DNA of 10,000 nt from Neocallimastix lanati (nom. inval.) (Eukaryota; Neocallimastigomycota; Neocallimastigomycetes; Neocallimastigales; Neocallimastigaceae): positions 1,262,501-1,272,500 of the forward strand of contig JACVTC010000003.1 of assembly GCA_016946835.1 (NCBI GenBank). Reading direction: 5' to 3'. Made by a program: the position numbers and the translations under genes. The notes beneath the pieces are model-generated. The model saw nothing but the letters and a program-made list of their open reading frames with translations, searched no databases and had not been told where the DNA came from. Positions 1 through 8,062 of this stretch are shown here, one piece after another (the first letter of the stretch is position 1; each line of letters opens with the position of its first letter).

Positions 1-166
1 AAAATATTATATATTATTAAATATTTACATAATACAATGTAAATATATACTATAAAAAGTATATGGAATAGACTTGAAATTACTGTAAATATGATAAATT
101 TTGAACATTTAATAATCATTAGTTAATTATTTTTATTTAATTGTTATTAATAATAAATGTAAATTT

Positions 167-649
167 TTAATTAGTACGATAAAAGATGGAATTTGAAATA
201 TCTGGATTAAATAATGCATATAATTTTAAAATCCATGGTTTTATATTTGGATATGTTATATCATTTAATATATATTGAAGATATTGAAAATCTATATATT
301 AAAAATATAATAAAAAAAATATAATAATAAAATAATTAAATATTGTTAAAATTTTTCAAATTTAAACTATACTGTTGATATATATAAATTTATAGTAAAT
401 TAATACCTTCAATAAAATTTAAAATAGGAATCATCCAACTTGTTGGAACATCATGAGGAAGTGCATTAAAAAAAGGAAATATTTTTTTCTTTTGTTAGAA
501 TAATATTAATAATATTAATAATTGTAATGTTAAAACTTATATTAATAAATTAAATATTGATGAAATTTTTATAAAATATTAGAATCGTTAAATTTTACTT
601 CAAGTTCAGTATATTTTATTATATTTGCTTTTTGTATCGAACCGTTCAT
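167..649 (-). CDS. Small three-exon gene, 85-residue protein of unknown function
   Basis: I found this by joining three coding-like blocks on the minus strand. Exon 1 is 649-599 (ATG start, 17 codons, ending ELE), exon 2 is 488-407 (27 codons plus one base) and exon 3 is 291-167 (ending FYRTN then TAA). Intron 1 joins in phase 0 and intron 2 in phase 1, creating Asp45. Both introns contain in-frame stops and are far more AT-rich than exon 2. The start is the first ATG after an in-frame TAA and has A at -3. The protein carries PTSWMIPILNFIED at residues 32-45 and a hydrophobic, aromatic, proline-containing stretch at 46-76 (for example ITYPNIKPWILKLYALFNPD). This loosely recalls short helical segments of fungal TRP/PKD-like membrane proteins, but that is a weak impression. 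It has no signal peptide and no catalytic motif. It could be a complete small protein or the surviving end of a larger gene. A T19 tract lies about 28 bases upstream of the ATG. Confidence 0.55.
292..406 (-). other. Intron 2 of the 85-residue gene
   Basis: On the minus strand it starts GTATTA and ends ATATATAG. It is 115 nt long and roughly 10% G+C by eye. It has an in-frame TAA soon after the donor. Removing it joins G to AT and restores a 41-codon open frame (including the stop) that carries the coding-like exon 3. Confidence 0.5.
489..598 (-). other. Intron 1 of the 85-residue gene
   Basis: On the minus strand it starts GTAAAA and ends CTAACAAAAG. The CTAAC looks like a branch site, unusually close to the AG. 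It is 110 nt long and very AT-rich. It has a TAA in frame with exon 1, so the protein needs it removed. Removal joins GAA to AAA in phase 0. Confidence 0.5.
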
Positions 650-677
650 TTTAATTTATACCAATATTTTTTTTTCT

Positions 678-696
678 AAAAAAAAAAAAAAAAAAA
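678..696. promoter_or_regulatory. A19/T19 homopolymer upstream of the 85-residue gene
   Basis: A run of 19 A on the plus strand, read as T19 on the strand of the gene starting at 649. Poly(dA:dT) tracts of this size disfavour nucleosomes in fungal promoters, so a promoter role is possible. The following TAG could instead be the acceptor of a 5' UTR intron. In a genome this AT-rich it may be neither. Confidence 0.2.
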
Positions 697-886
697 CTAG
701 CATAATAAATATTAATATTTTATAGAAATGTTGATATAAAAATATTAATGTTATTGTAATAATTTAAAAGTATTAATTTTTATTTATAATCGTAACTATA
801 TATATATATTAATTTAATTTATACAATTAAAAAATGAAAATTTTTAAAATTATTAAACATATTAAACAAAATTAAAATAAAAAGTA

Positions 887-907
887 TATTTTTCTTCAAG
901 AAAAATA
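887..907. repeat. Palindrome of the long repeat, copy 1 (others at 1308, 1864, 2472)
   Basis: Two 10-base arms, TATTTTTCTT and AAGAAAAATA, flank a single central C. They are identical in the four copies at 887-907, 1308-1328, 1864-1884 and 2472-2492. The surrounding AT tracts vary in length between copies. A two-fold symmetric site of this kind could bind a dimeric protein, but no protein is known from this window. Confidence 0.75.
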
Positions 908-985
908 AGTATAGATAAAAATAAAAATAAAATGTATAAAAAAAATTTATACACGCATAAATTATTTATTATATATATATATTTA

Positions 986-1265
986 TTTCTTATAATTTCA
1001 TTTCTCCAACTGAACATATATAAAATTAAATAATGTATATATTATAATTTCATTTCTCCAACTGAACATATATAAAATTAAATAATGTTATATATTATAA
1101 TTTCATTTCTCCAACTGAACATATATAAAATTAAATAATGTATATATTATAATTTTATTTCTCCAACTGAACATATATAAAATTAAATAATGTATATATT
1201 TCTTATAATTTCATTTTTCCAACTGAACATATATAAAATTAAATAACGTATATATTTCTTATAAT
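986..1265. repeat. 52-56 bp minisatellite, five units, nested in the first array copy
   Basis: The box TCTCCAACTGAACATA with its flanks is repeated in tandem. Box starts are at 1003, 1055, 1108, 1160 and 1216, so the steps are 52, 53, 52 and 56. The fifth unit has TT for TC in the box and an extra TTCT spacer. The other long copies carry the same box only once, at 1423, 1983 and 2589. The expansion is therefore local to the first copy. Confidence 0.88.
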
Positions 1266-2826
1266 TTTATTTCTTAAACATATTAACCAAAATTAAAATA
1301 AAAAGTATATTTTTCTTCAAGAAAAATAAGTATAGATAAAAATAAAATGTATAAAAAAATATATATATATATACACGCATAAATTATTTATTATATATAT
1401 ATATATTTCTTATAATTTCATCTCTCCAACTGAACATACATAAATTAAGTAATGTATATATTATAAATTTAAAAGTATTAATTTTTATTTATAATCATAA
1501 CTATATATATATATATATTAATTTAATTTATACAAATAAAAAAAAAAAATTTATGAATTTTTTTTTATTTATTTCATTTTAAATATTTATAAAGTTGTAT
1601 ATTTTATCTAATATTTTTTTTTATTTAAAATATATAATTTGTATATTTTGTCTAATTTTTCCCTTTATTTAAAATATGTAATTTTATGTAATTTTAAAAT
1701 TTTTTTTTAAATATAAATAATAATAAATATAAATAATGATAATAATAAAAAAAATATAAATAATATATATAAATAAGATAATAATAAATTTATATGATTT
1801 TTATATGATTATGAAAATTTTTAAAATTTTTAAACATATTAACCAAAATTAAAATAAAAAGTATATTTTTCTTCAAGAAAAATAAGTATATATAAAAATA
1901 AAAATAAAATATATAAAAAAAAATATATATACACGCATAAATTATTTATTATATATATATATATATTTCTTATAATTACATTTCTCCAACTGAACATACA
2001 TAAATTAAGTAATGTATATATTATATAAATTTAAAAGTATTAATTTTTATTTATAATCATAACTATATATATATATATATATATATTAATTTAATTTATA
2101 CAAATAAAAAAAAAAATTTATGAATTTTTTTTTATTTATTTCATTTAAATATTTATAAAGTTGTATATTTTATCTAATTTTTTTTTTTATTTAAAATATA
2201 TAATTTGTATATTTTGTCTAATTTTACCTTTAATTAAAACATATAATTTGTATATTTATTTAATTTTTCCCTTTATTTAAAATATGTAATTTTATGTAAT
2301 TTTAAAATTTTTTTGTTAAATATAAATAATAATAAATATAAATAACGATAATAATAAAAAAATATAAATAATATATATAAATAAGATAATAATAAATTTA
2401 TATGATTTTCATATGATTATGAAAATTTTTAAAATTTTTAAACATATTAACCAAAATTAAAATAAAAAGTATATTTTTCTTCAAGAAAAATAAGTATAGA
2501 TAAAAATAAAAATAAAATATATAAAAAAAAAATTATATACAAGTATAAATTATTTATTATATATATATATATTTCTTATAATTTCATTTCTCCAACTGAA
2601 CATATATAAAATTAAATAATGTATATATTTCTTTTAATTTTTTTTCTCAAAATATATAAATAAATAATGTATATATATTATAAATTTATTAGAAATAAAG
2701 TTCGTCATACTTAATTAATACTTATATTTATATAATACTTATTTTTTTTTTTATATATTTAATGTAATAATATTAGTGGTTTGATAAACTCATACATTGT
2801 ATTTTATACATTATGTATTATATAAT

Positions 2827-2961
2827 TTAATTGTCCATGTAATGTTTAAATAAAATGTCTCTTTTTAAAACAAATAAAAACTGTTTGAGATCATAAGATC
2901 CTTTAAAATAATAAAATATTAAGAGTCTCAGTGATCTGTAAATATATCGATTACTAAACAT
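2827..2961 (-). CDS. Possible 44-codon ORF or exon, unknown product
   Basis: The frame opens with ATG at 2961 and closes with TAA at 2827-2829. Its protein is basic and aromatic, with SLRLLIFYYFKGSYDLKQ near residues 10-27 and ending KRDILFKHYMDN. Base composition is richer than the flanks and the sequence looks protein-like, but I do not recognise it. The ATG is directly preceded by CATTAG, which could equally be a splice acceptor, so this might be a terminal exon. I could not join it convincingly to an upstream exon: the GTAAGTACG donor on the minus strand near 3056-3048 gives a stop at the junction. It may be a gene relic. Confidence 0.3.
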   Translation of the reverse strand: MFSNRYIYRSLRLLIFYYFKGSYDLKQFLFVLKRDILFKHYMDN

Positions 2962-3007
2962 CTAATGCCTTCGAAAAAATAATAATTAAACAAAGATTGT
3001 ATTAAAT

Positions 3008-3207
3008 ATGTTAGGACCAGGACAATCCACTCAAGTAGACACAAAAGACGTACTTACCAAAAGTAATTACAGGTTATGCTAACAATGAACGATGTGGATG
3101 AATATATACTTGAAGAATCCTTCAGATACTACCAGAAATCAGAAATAAAGGAAAGGGAAAGGAACAAATATGTCAAAGTTAAAGGTAGAGGACGAAAGGA
3201 CCTCTAA
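3008..3207 (+). pseudogene. Unrecognised coding relic, three frames, gene broken
   Basis: This stretch has clearly higher G+C than its surroundings and codes in three overlapping frames. Frame one (3008-3079) gives MLGPGQSTQVDTKDVLTK. Frame two (3051-3098) gives YLPKVITGYANNERCG. Frame three (3085-3204) gives a charged 40-residue piece with DEYILEESFRYYQK and an end KVKGRGRKDL before TAA. The blocks follow one another as if one frame had suffered two small indels. I cannot name the family; a transposon-derived protein is possible but nothing seen proves it. The last block has its own ATG and could be a small gene. A longer frame starting at 3170 overlaps it and becomes hydrophobic low-complexity sequence, so I do not treat that as real. 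Confidence 0.35.
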
Positions 3208-3464
3208 CTCTTCCCATTTTATCAATAACTTTTTATATATTAATGTTATTATTCAAATCTTTATTAGAATTACATCTTTTCCATATTTTTTCTACAATGA
3301 TGCTTTTGACAACGGTAGATCTAATGGTATACAAACTGATTATAAATGTAAATATTTTACAAGATTTAATAATTATATAATATTTTTAATATATTTTTAT
3401 ATAATAATTATTACTTTTTTTTTTGCTTAGTTATATATTTTATTAATAAGATTCTATTTAATAG

Positions 3465-3637
3465 TATTTTCTTTTTATTTATTTTTTTAATATATTTTTT
3501 TTCTGATAAACTTTATAAAATTTATCTTTAAAATTAAACTATTTTTATTAATATTTTCTTTTTATTTAATTTTTTATTACATTTTTTTCTAATAAACTTT
3601 AAAAAATTTATCTTTAAAATTAAATTATTTTTTTTGT
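3465..3637. repeat. 87-bp direct duplication, AT-rich
   Basis: TATTTTCTTTTTATTTA begins at 3465 and again at 3552. Both copies continue into a T-rich run, then TAAACTTTA, AAATTTATCTTTAAAATTAAA and a T-rich end. The copies differ by a few substitutions and small indels. No coding potential is seen. Confidence 0.75.
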
Positions 3638-3792
3638 CAAGTATAATTTATATAAGATATTAATAATAAGTAATTTTATTGTAATATTAATATTTTTTTT
3701 CCTTTTTATTAATTATTTGATGTCTGTATTCTATTAATTCTATTGTTATTTAAATTAAAATATACTTATTTAATACTTGTAATACTTAATTC

Positions 3793-3925
3793 TATTATTA
3801 TTATTATTACTATTACTTTTTTAAATAACACTAATAATTATTATTATTATTACTATTACTTTTTTAAATAACACTAATAATTATTATTATTATTACTATT
3901 ACTTTTTTAAATAACACTAATAATT
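3793..3925. repeat. 43-bp tandem repeat, about three units
   Basis: ACTATTACTTTTTTAAATAA followed by CACTAATAATTATT recurs with ACTATTAC at 3809, 3852 and 3895, an exact 43-base step. The units appear identical, so the expansion is recent. The last unit runs directly into the inverted repeat at 3904-3946. Confidence 0.9.
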
Positions 3926-3946
3926 ATTATTAGTGTTATTTAAAAA
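3904..3946. repeat. Perfect 20-bp inverted repeat with 3-base loop
   Basis: The left arm 3904-3923 is TTTTTAAATAACACTAATAA. The right arm 3927-3946 is its exact reverse complement, and the loop is TTA. The left arm is part of the third 43-bp unit, so an inverted copy of the unit abuts the array. It could extrude as a cruciform or be a fold-back made during replication slippage. Confidence 0.9.
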
Positions 3947-4003
3947 TAAAAAAATTGAAAAAAGATATTTTATTATTTTTATTATAAATATTTTAATTCA
4001 ATT

Positions 4004-4151
<148 letters not shown>

Positions 4152-4324
4152 GTAAACTTATCCTCTGATGAATAATAAATTTAATTATTGAATTTATATT
4201 GGAAAGTTGAAGTTGTTGTGGTTAAACTAGTTAGTGTTGTTGTAGAATTTAAAGGTATATGTATTTTAATTTTTTAACCAATTACATTTTTTTCAAGATT
4301 TTTATCATTTAATATTGATTTAGT

Positions 4325-5368
4325 TTAATTAATATTAATATAATCTAATTCTAAATACTTATGTTTCGAGGCATAAGTTTGTTCATGTTGAGAAGAGAAA
4401 GAAGAAGAATTAGGATAATATTTTAATTTATAATGATTAGAATAATTAAGAGGAGAAGAATTTTTATATTTTTCTTTATTATTTTTATTACGTTCTACAA
4501 AGAAACGAAGTAGAATCTGATCAATATACATTAAAGAATAATTAATATTGAGAACACATTGCCGAATACTTTCAGCAGATAAACTAGAAATAGTATTATT
4601 TTTTCTAGAGAACGTTTGGGATATACATAAAAATGAAAAACAAAATAAAAATGGAAAAGCAATAATAGTGGAAATCATGGATATTTTAATTCTATATTCT
4701 GATATAAACTTAAAATTTGCAATGAATCTATTTTTTCTCATTATATCCCTCTTTATTTTGTTGAATATTTGTGTTTTTAAAATTCTAATAACCGCCAAAT
4801 CATACAAAAAACTTATAATCAGTTGCACGATAACATTACCCCATTGTTTTATCCTATGATTTCCTAAATCCTTAAAATAAGTTGTATCTGATGGCATTCC
4901 ATTCACTATTTTAAAAGGAATATATGTGATAAAATTATAAAATTGCGTAATTTTAACGATATTAAAAGTGATACATATGACATATACAACTCTTATTTTT
5001 TGAGGATTATTAATGATAGCCTTAGTTCTCAATAATGGATACCAATCTCCTATAATTTCACTTAAATACCAAAATAAACTTGCCACACCATAAGGATAAG
5101 TCCATCCTTTATTACTATATGGCCATTTATTAAATTGTCTTGGAATCAATTCTTTAAAACTTGTTAAAATATCACCTATACTTCTAAATAACCAATGAAA
5201 AAATAAAACAATAATTACTGGTCTTTTCCAATTCCCTATATTTAATAAAAGCACTAAAACTACCCATACAAAATATTGATTAGTAATAAAAGAGCATAAA
5301 AAAACGATTTGATAAGTATCTGTTGGTGATATGGTACGATTTTCTGCAAATTTCAATATTTCTTGCAT
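4325..5368 (-). CDS. Seven-helix membrane protein, GPCR-like topology, unknown family
   Basis: This is a 347-residue intact single-exon frame. The ATG at 5368 is the first in its frame, has A at -3, and is preceded only by AT repeats. By eye there are seven hydrophobic segments, near residues 19-43, 49-68, 93-113, 126-150, 176-198, 228-250 and 265-290. The loops after segments 1, 3 and 5 are basic, above all 195-228 (KIKRDIMRKNR), and so is the start of the tail. The positive-inside rule then puts the N-terminus outside and the C-terminus in the cytosol, as in G-protein-coupled receptors. Segment 3 ends GDWYPLLRTKAI, where a GPCR would have its acidic-aromatic-basic motif, and IGD also occurs at 64-66. 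The tail (291-347) is rich in Ser, Asn, Tyr and Lys. There is no signal peptide, transporter motif or recognised domain. Receptor function is inferred from topology alone; another seven-helix orphan is equally possible. G+C is well above the flanks, supporting a real gene. Confidence 0.8.
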   Translation of the reverse strand: MQEILKFAENRTISPTDTYQIVFLCSFITNQYFVWVVLVLLLNIGNWKRPVIIVLFFHWLFRSIGDILTSFKELIPRQFNKWPYSNKGWTYPYGVASLFWYLSEIIGDWYPLLRTKAIINNPQKIRVVYVICITFNIVKITQFYNFITYIPFKIVNGMPSDTTYFKDLGNHRIKQWGNVIVQLIISFLYDLAVIRILKTQIFNKIKRDIMRKNRFIANFKFISEYRIKISMISTIIAFPFLFCFSFLCISQTFSRKNNTISSLSAESIRQCVLNINYSLMYIDQILLRFFVERNKNNKEKYKNSSPLNYSNHYKLKYYPNSSSFSSQHEQTYASKHKYLELDYININ

Positions 5369-6511
5369 CTTTTTATATATGCATATATATTTTATATATA
5401 TAAATATATATATATATATAATTATAATTTTTTTTTTTTAAATATTTTATTTTTTTTAAATAATAATTATTTTTTATTCTTTTTAATTATCAATTATATG
5501 TTTTCTCTTTAAAAAAATGAAAAAAAAAGAAGAAAAAATAATTATTATTTATATTATTCAAAATTTAGATACATTATAATTTAATTAAATTTTATTAATT
5601 TAATTTTTTTTTATTTATTTGCTTATTTATTATTAAATTATTATATAAAAGATATAATAATATATTAAAGTATGTGGTAATATCTATAATAAAAAATAGT
5701 GAAAATAATAATAAAAATATAAATTAAATAAAAATATTATTATTTTATAGTATTAAATAATAATATAAAATAATAAATAATAATAGTAATAATAATATAA
5801 TTAATTTATAAAATGAAAATGAATAATTATGAATAAGAAAAAAAATAATAAAAAAAGTCTTATTTTTAACAATTTGTAAAAATTAAAAAATAAAAATTTG
5901 AATATTTAATGATTCATTTTTTGGTGTAACGTCTTCTATACTTTGGTTTTTTAAAAAAAAAATAAGTGTAATGCTACATATTATTTCTTTGGAAAAATTA
6001 AATATAAAAAAAATAATATATTAAAAATAAATTAAAATAGGATTTCATTCTTATTTCTAATTACCATGTTGTACATTAAAAATTCTTAAATTGGGTTTAA
6101 TAAATCTGCCGCAAATAATGAAAAATATTAAATTAATAATTAATAATAATTAATAATAATGTTAATTTATTTTTAAAGGTTAATAGAGGTTAATAGATAT
6201 ATATACATATTTTTGTGTATCTTTTTAAAAAAAGAAAGATAATTAATTTATAATTGATTTATATTCATATTTAATAGAGTTATTAAATCTTTACTGCTAA
6301 TTAAAGGTAAAAAAGTAAAATCAAAAATAAAAATAAAAAAATAAAAAGAATAAAGAAAAAGAAAAAAAGAAGTAAAATAATTATTTTTATGATTAGCTAA
6401 TAGGATACACTAAAGTTTTAAAAAGAAAAATTTGGAAAATAAAGTAATAATAATATAAAATAAAGAAAAAAATTATAAAAAAAGTTAAAATATATATATA
6501 TATTTTTATTT
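5369..6511. other. Gene-poor AT-rich region upstream of the membrane protein gene
   Basis: The first part is (AT)n and poly(T), presumably including the promoter of the gene starting at 5368, but no distinct box stands out from the AT background. Two short coding-like runs without ATG occur: plus strand 5902-6021 (with SFFGVTSSILWFFKKK) and minus strand about 6060-6150 (with CGRFIKPNLRIFNVQHGN). Either may be a gene relic or a lone exon; neither can be assembled into a gene here. Confidence 0.6.
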
Positions 6512-6592
6512 CTTTTATTATTTTTACTATTATTTATTTTTATTACTATTATTTATTTTTATTATTATTATTATTTTTATTATTATTAAGAG
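6512..6592. repeat. TTA-rich simple repeat with a 19-bp unit
   Basis: ACTATTATTTATTTTTATT occurs at 6526 and 6545 and then degenerates into TTA and TTATTTTTA tracts. It is simple sequence with no gene. Confidence 0.7.
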
Positions 6593-6602
6593 TTATGAAT
6601 TT

Positions 6603-6827
6603 ATGGTTTATAATTATGTCAATTTTATTATTATATTTTATGATAAAGAGTTACTAGCACTTAATTATTCTAAATTAAATGCTTTTATATTAATACATTG
6701 TGGCTTATACATTATTTATATTACAATATGTTTCAATACATTTGAAGCTTATATTTCATACATTTCACATATTCTAACAATTATTATTTTTATTATTATT
6801 CTTATTTATTTATATTTATATTTTTAA
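6603..6827 (+). CDS. Doubtful 74-residue hydrophobic ORF
   Basis: The ATG at 6603 opens 74 codons rich in Ile, Tyr, Leu and Phe, ending in polyisoleucine-type simple sequence. The middle (KELLALNYSKLNAFILIHCG) is less repetitive than the flanks and could be a fragment of a membrane protein. There is no recognised domain. A chance frame in AT-rich DNA is at least as likely, although 74 codons without a stop is long for such DNA. Confidence 0.2.
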   Translation: MVYNYVNFIIIFYDKELLALNYSKLNAFILIHCGLYIIYITICFNTFEAYISYISHILTIIIFIIILIYLYLYF

Positions 6828-7246
6828 TAATAATTATTTAATAAAATATATAAATATATATAAATTCAATATGACTATTATAAATGGATCCTTAATTGCT
6901 TTTAGGAATATTCTATAAATACAAGTATTTAAAAATATACTTTTTTAGTTGTGCTTATTTGCAATATATAAATACAAATTTTTAATTTATTATGTTTTAT
7001 AATTTAATTATTATAATTATTATTTCATTATTACATATTTTTATGACCGAATAGAACAGAAGTAATTAATTTCCTCCCAATTTATATACAATGATTTTTT
7101 ATTGTAAATGAAAATTAATTTAATTATTAAGAAGTTGTACTTTTATACGTCATGAACAATTAAAAAAAAGTACAATTATATAAATATTATATATATAGAT
7201 TTAACAATATATATCAAAACTATAATTAATAAATTTATTATATCAA

Positions 7247-7247
<1 letters not shown>
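6828..7247. other. AT-rich spacer with a very short coding-like start
   Basis: Mostly simple sequence. At 6871-6918 an ATG opens 15 codons (MTIINGSLIAFRNIL, then TAA). This could be the N-terminal remnant of the broken ankyrin gene that follows, but nothing links the two. A 10-bp inverted repeat lies at 7135-7175. Confidence 0.4.
7135..7175. repeat. 10-bp perfect inverted repeat, 21-base loop
   Basis: TTGTACTTTT at 7135-7144 is exactly complementary to AAAAGTACAA at 7166-7175. It has no T-run or gene end beside it that would suggest a function. It may be a chance hairpin, though the GTAC core makes it less trivial than an AT-only match. Confidence 0.5.

Positions 7248-7292
<45 letters not shown>
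7248..7292. repeat. (ATT)15 microsatellite
   Basis: There are 45 bases of perfect ATT directly before the ankyrin relic. It probably replaced or invaded the 5' part of that gene, since no ankyrin-like sequence is seen before it. Confidence 0.9.
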
Positions 7293-7294
7293 TT

Positions 7295-7709
7295 ACAACT
7301 CCTGGAAATGAGGTAATAGTATAATGTTTAATGGAATTTGGGGCAGATATAAATAAAGAACTTAATAATTGTTGAATGTTATTATTTTATGCCTGTAGTA
7401 ATGGATAAAAAGTGTTAAAATATTTGGTGGAACTTGAAACAATTATAAATGAAAAAGGTTAAGAATAGTGAAAAGCTATTATGTGATACATGTGGCAGAG
7501 AAAATGAAGCAATGATTAAATGTTTAGTGGAACATGGAGCAGATATTAATAAAAATAATGAATATAATACAATTTTATTAGATTATACACATGGAAATAA
7601 AGAAGAAGTAAAATATCTAATTGAATTTAAACAAAAGAATAGTATTATGAGTATCATAAAGTATTTATATTCAATTATAATATCTAAATATATTTTACTT
7701 TTATTTTAA
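7295..7709 (+). pseudogene. Ankyrin-repeat protein gene, broken
   Basis: Ankyrin repeats are 33-residue helical hairpins that bind other proteins. About three and a half repeats can be read here. The first two lie in the frame starting at 7295: CLMEFGADINK, then LLFYACSNG and KYLVELETIINEKG. This frame is interrupted by stops at 7322, 7373, 7406 and 7460. The third continues in another frame, open from ATG 7449 to TAA 7707, as CGRENEAMIKCLVEHGADIN. A partial fourth follows (NTILLDYTHGNKEEVKYLIEF), and the end becomes AT-rich hydrophobic sequence. At least four stops and one frameshift make this a pseudogene rather than sequencing error. The 5' end is lost at the ATT tract. The ATG at 7449 falls inside a repeat and is unlikely to be a true start. 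Large ankyrin families are common in anaerobic fungi, so a live paralogue probably exists elsewhere. Confidence 0.82.
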
Positions 7710-7798
7710 AATTACATATAATTATTTTATTTTAATAAATAAATAAATAAATAAGTAAATAAATAAATTAAATTAATTATAAATGTGGAAAATTTAAT

Positions 7799-7998
7799 TT
7801 ATATATAAAATTATCACTTCAATTTTATTTTATATATATATTTTTTAAATAGAAATTTTATTATATAAACAAAAATTTTATTATATAAACAAAAATTTTA
7901 ATATTTAGTTTTAAACTTAATTTATCAAGAAGGTAGAATGCACTTTTGGATAAAAAGAATTTATTTGCAATATTTAATTTAAATTTATTAAAAAAATC

Positions 7999-8029
<31 letters not shown>

Positions 8030-8062
8030 TAAACTTTTAAATAATTTCTAATAAATAATATA
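7799..8062. repeat. Diverged duplication, copy 1 (copy 2 near 8500-8640)
   Basis: Two regions share ordered anchors. ATATAAAA-TATCACTT-like sequence is near 7801 and 8501. TTTAATTTAAATTTATTAAA is near 7973 and 8558. AATTAATAAACT with a following AAT-rich tail is near 8025 and 8595. Copy 1 holds a T24 tract and the 20-bp tandem that copy 2 lacks. The match is imperfect and lies in AT-rich sequence, so it needs an alignment to confirm. A short frame in copy 1 (with QEGRMHFWIKRIYLQ near 7930-7970) looks protein-like but is too small to call. Confidence 0.5.
7853..7900. repeat. 20-bp tandem repeat, about 2.4 units
   Basis: AAATTTTATTATATAAACAA is repeated head to tail, with a third partial unit. 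It lies within the first copy of the diverged duplication noted at 7799-8062. Confidence 0.8.

Larger units (their letters stand above)
761..2690. repeat. Satellite-like array of four related long repeat copies
   Basis: Four copies of one block recur in direct orientation: AAACATATTAA, then AATAAAAAGTATA, the TTTTTCTTCAAGAAAAA palindrome, CATAAATTATTTATT, and a CCAACTGAACATA box. Aligned on the G of AAAAAGTATA, the copies sit at 884, 1305, 1861 and 2469, giving steps of 421, 556 and 608. The two full copies (about 1271-1809 and 1810-2417) also share a long AT-rich tail with AAGTTGTATATTTTATCTAA and AATATGTAATTTTATGTAA. The first copy lacks this tail but has the preceding AATTTAAAAGTATTAATT segment at 761, while the last fades out by about 2690. 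No open reading frame is seen. Its role is unknown; a subtelomeric, centromeric or purely selfish satellite would all fit. Confidence 0.85.

Noticed and set aside
986-1265. CRISPR-like regular repeats
   Set aside because: There are no unique spacers: the whole 52-bp unit repeats, and the context is eukaryotic.
3170-3430. Plus-strand frame of 86 codons starting MSKLKVEDERTS
   Set aside because: It begins in a shifted frame of the relic and soon becomes AT-driven Ile/Phe/Tyr sequence. The other frame there (ending KGRGRKDL) is the more protein-like one.
4548-4859. Plus-strand frame of 103 codons
   Set aside because: It lies wholly inside the minus-strand membrane protein gene and is its shadow.
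5902-6021. Stop-free plus-strand run of 40 codons
   Set aside because: It has no ATG near its start, no splice partner and no family resemblance. Such runs can occur by chance across many frames.
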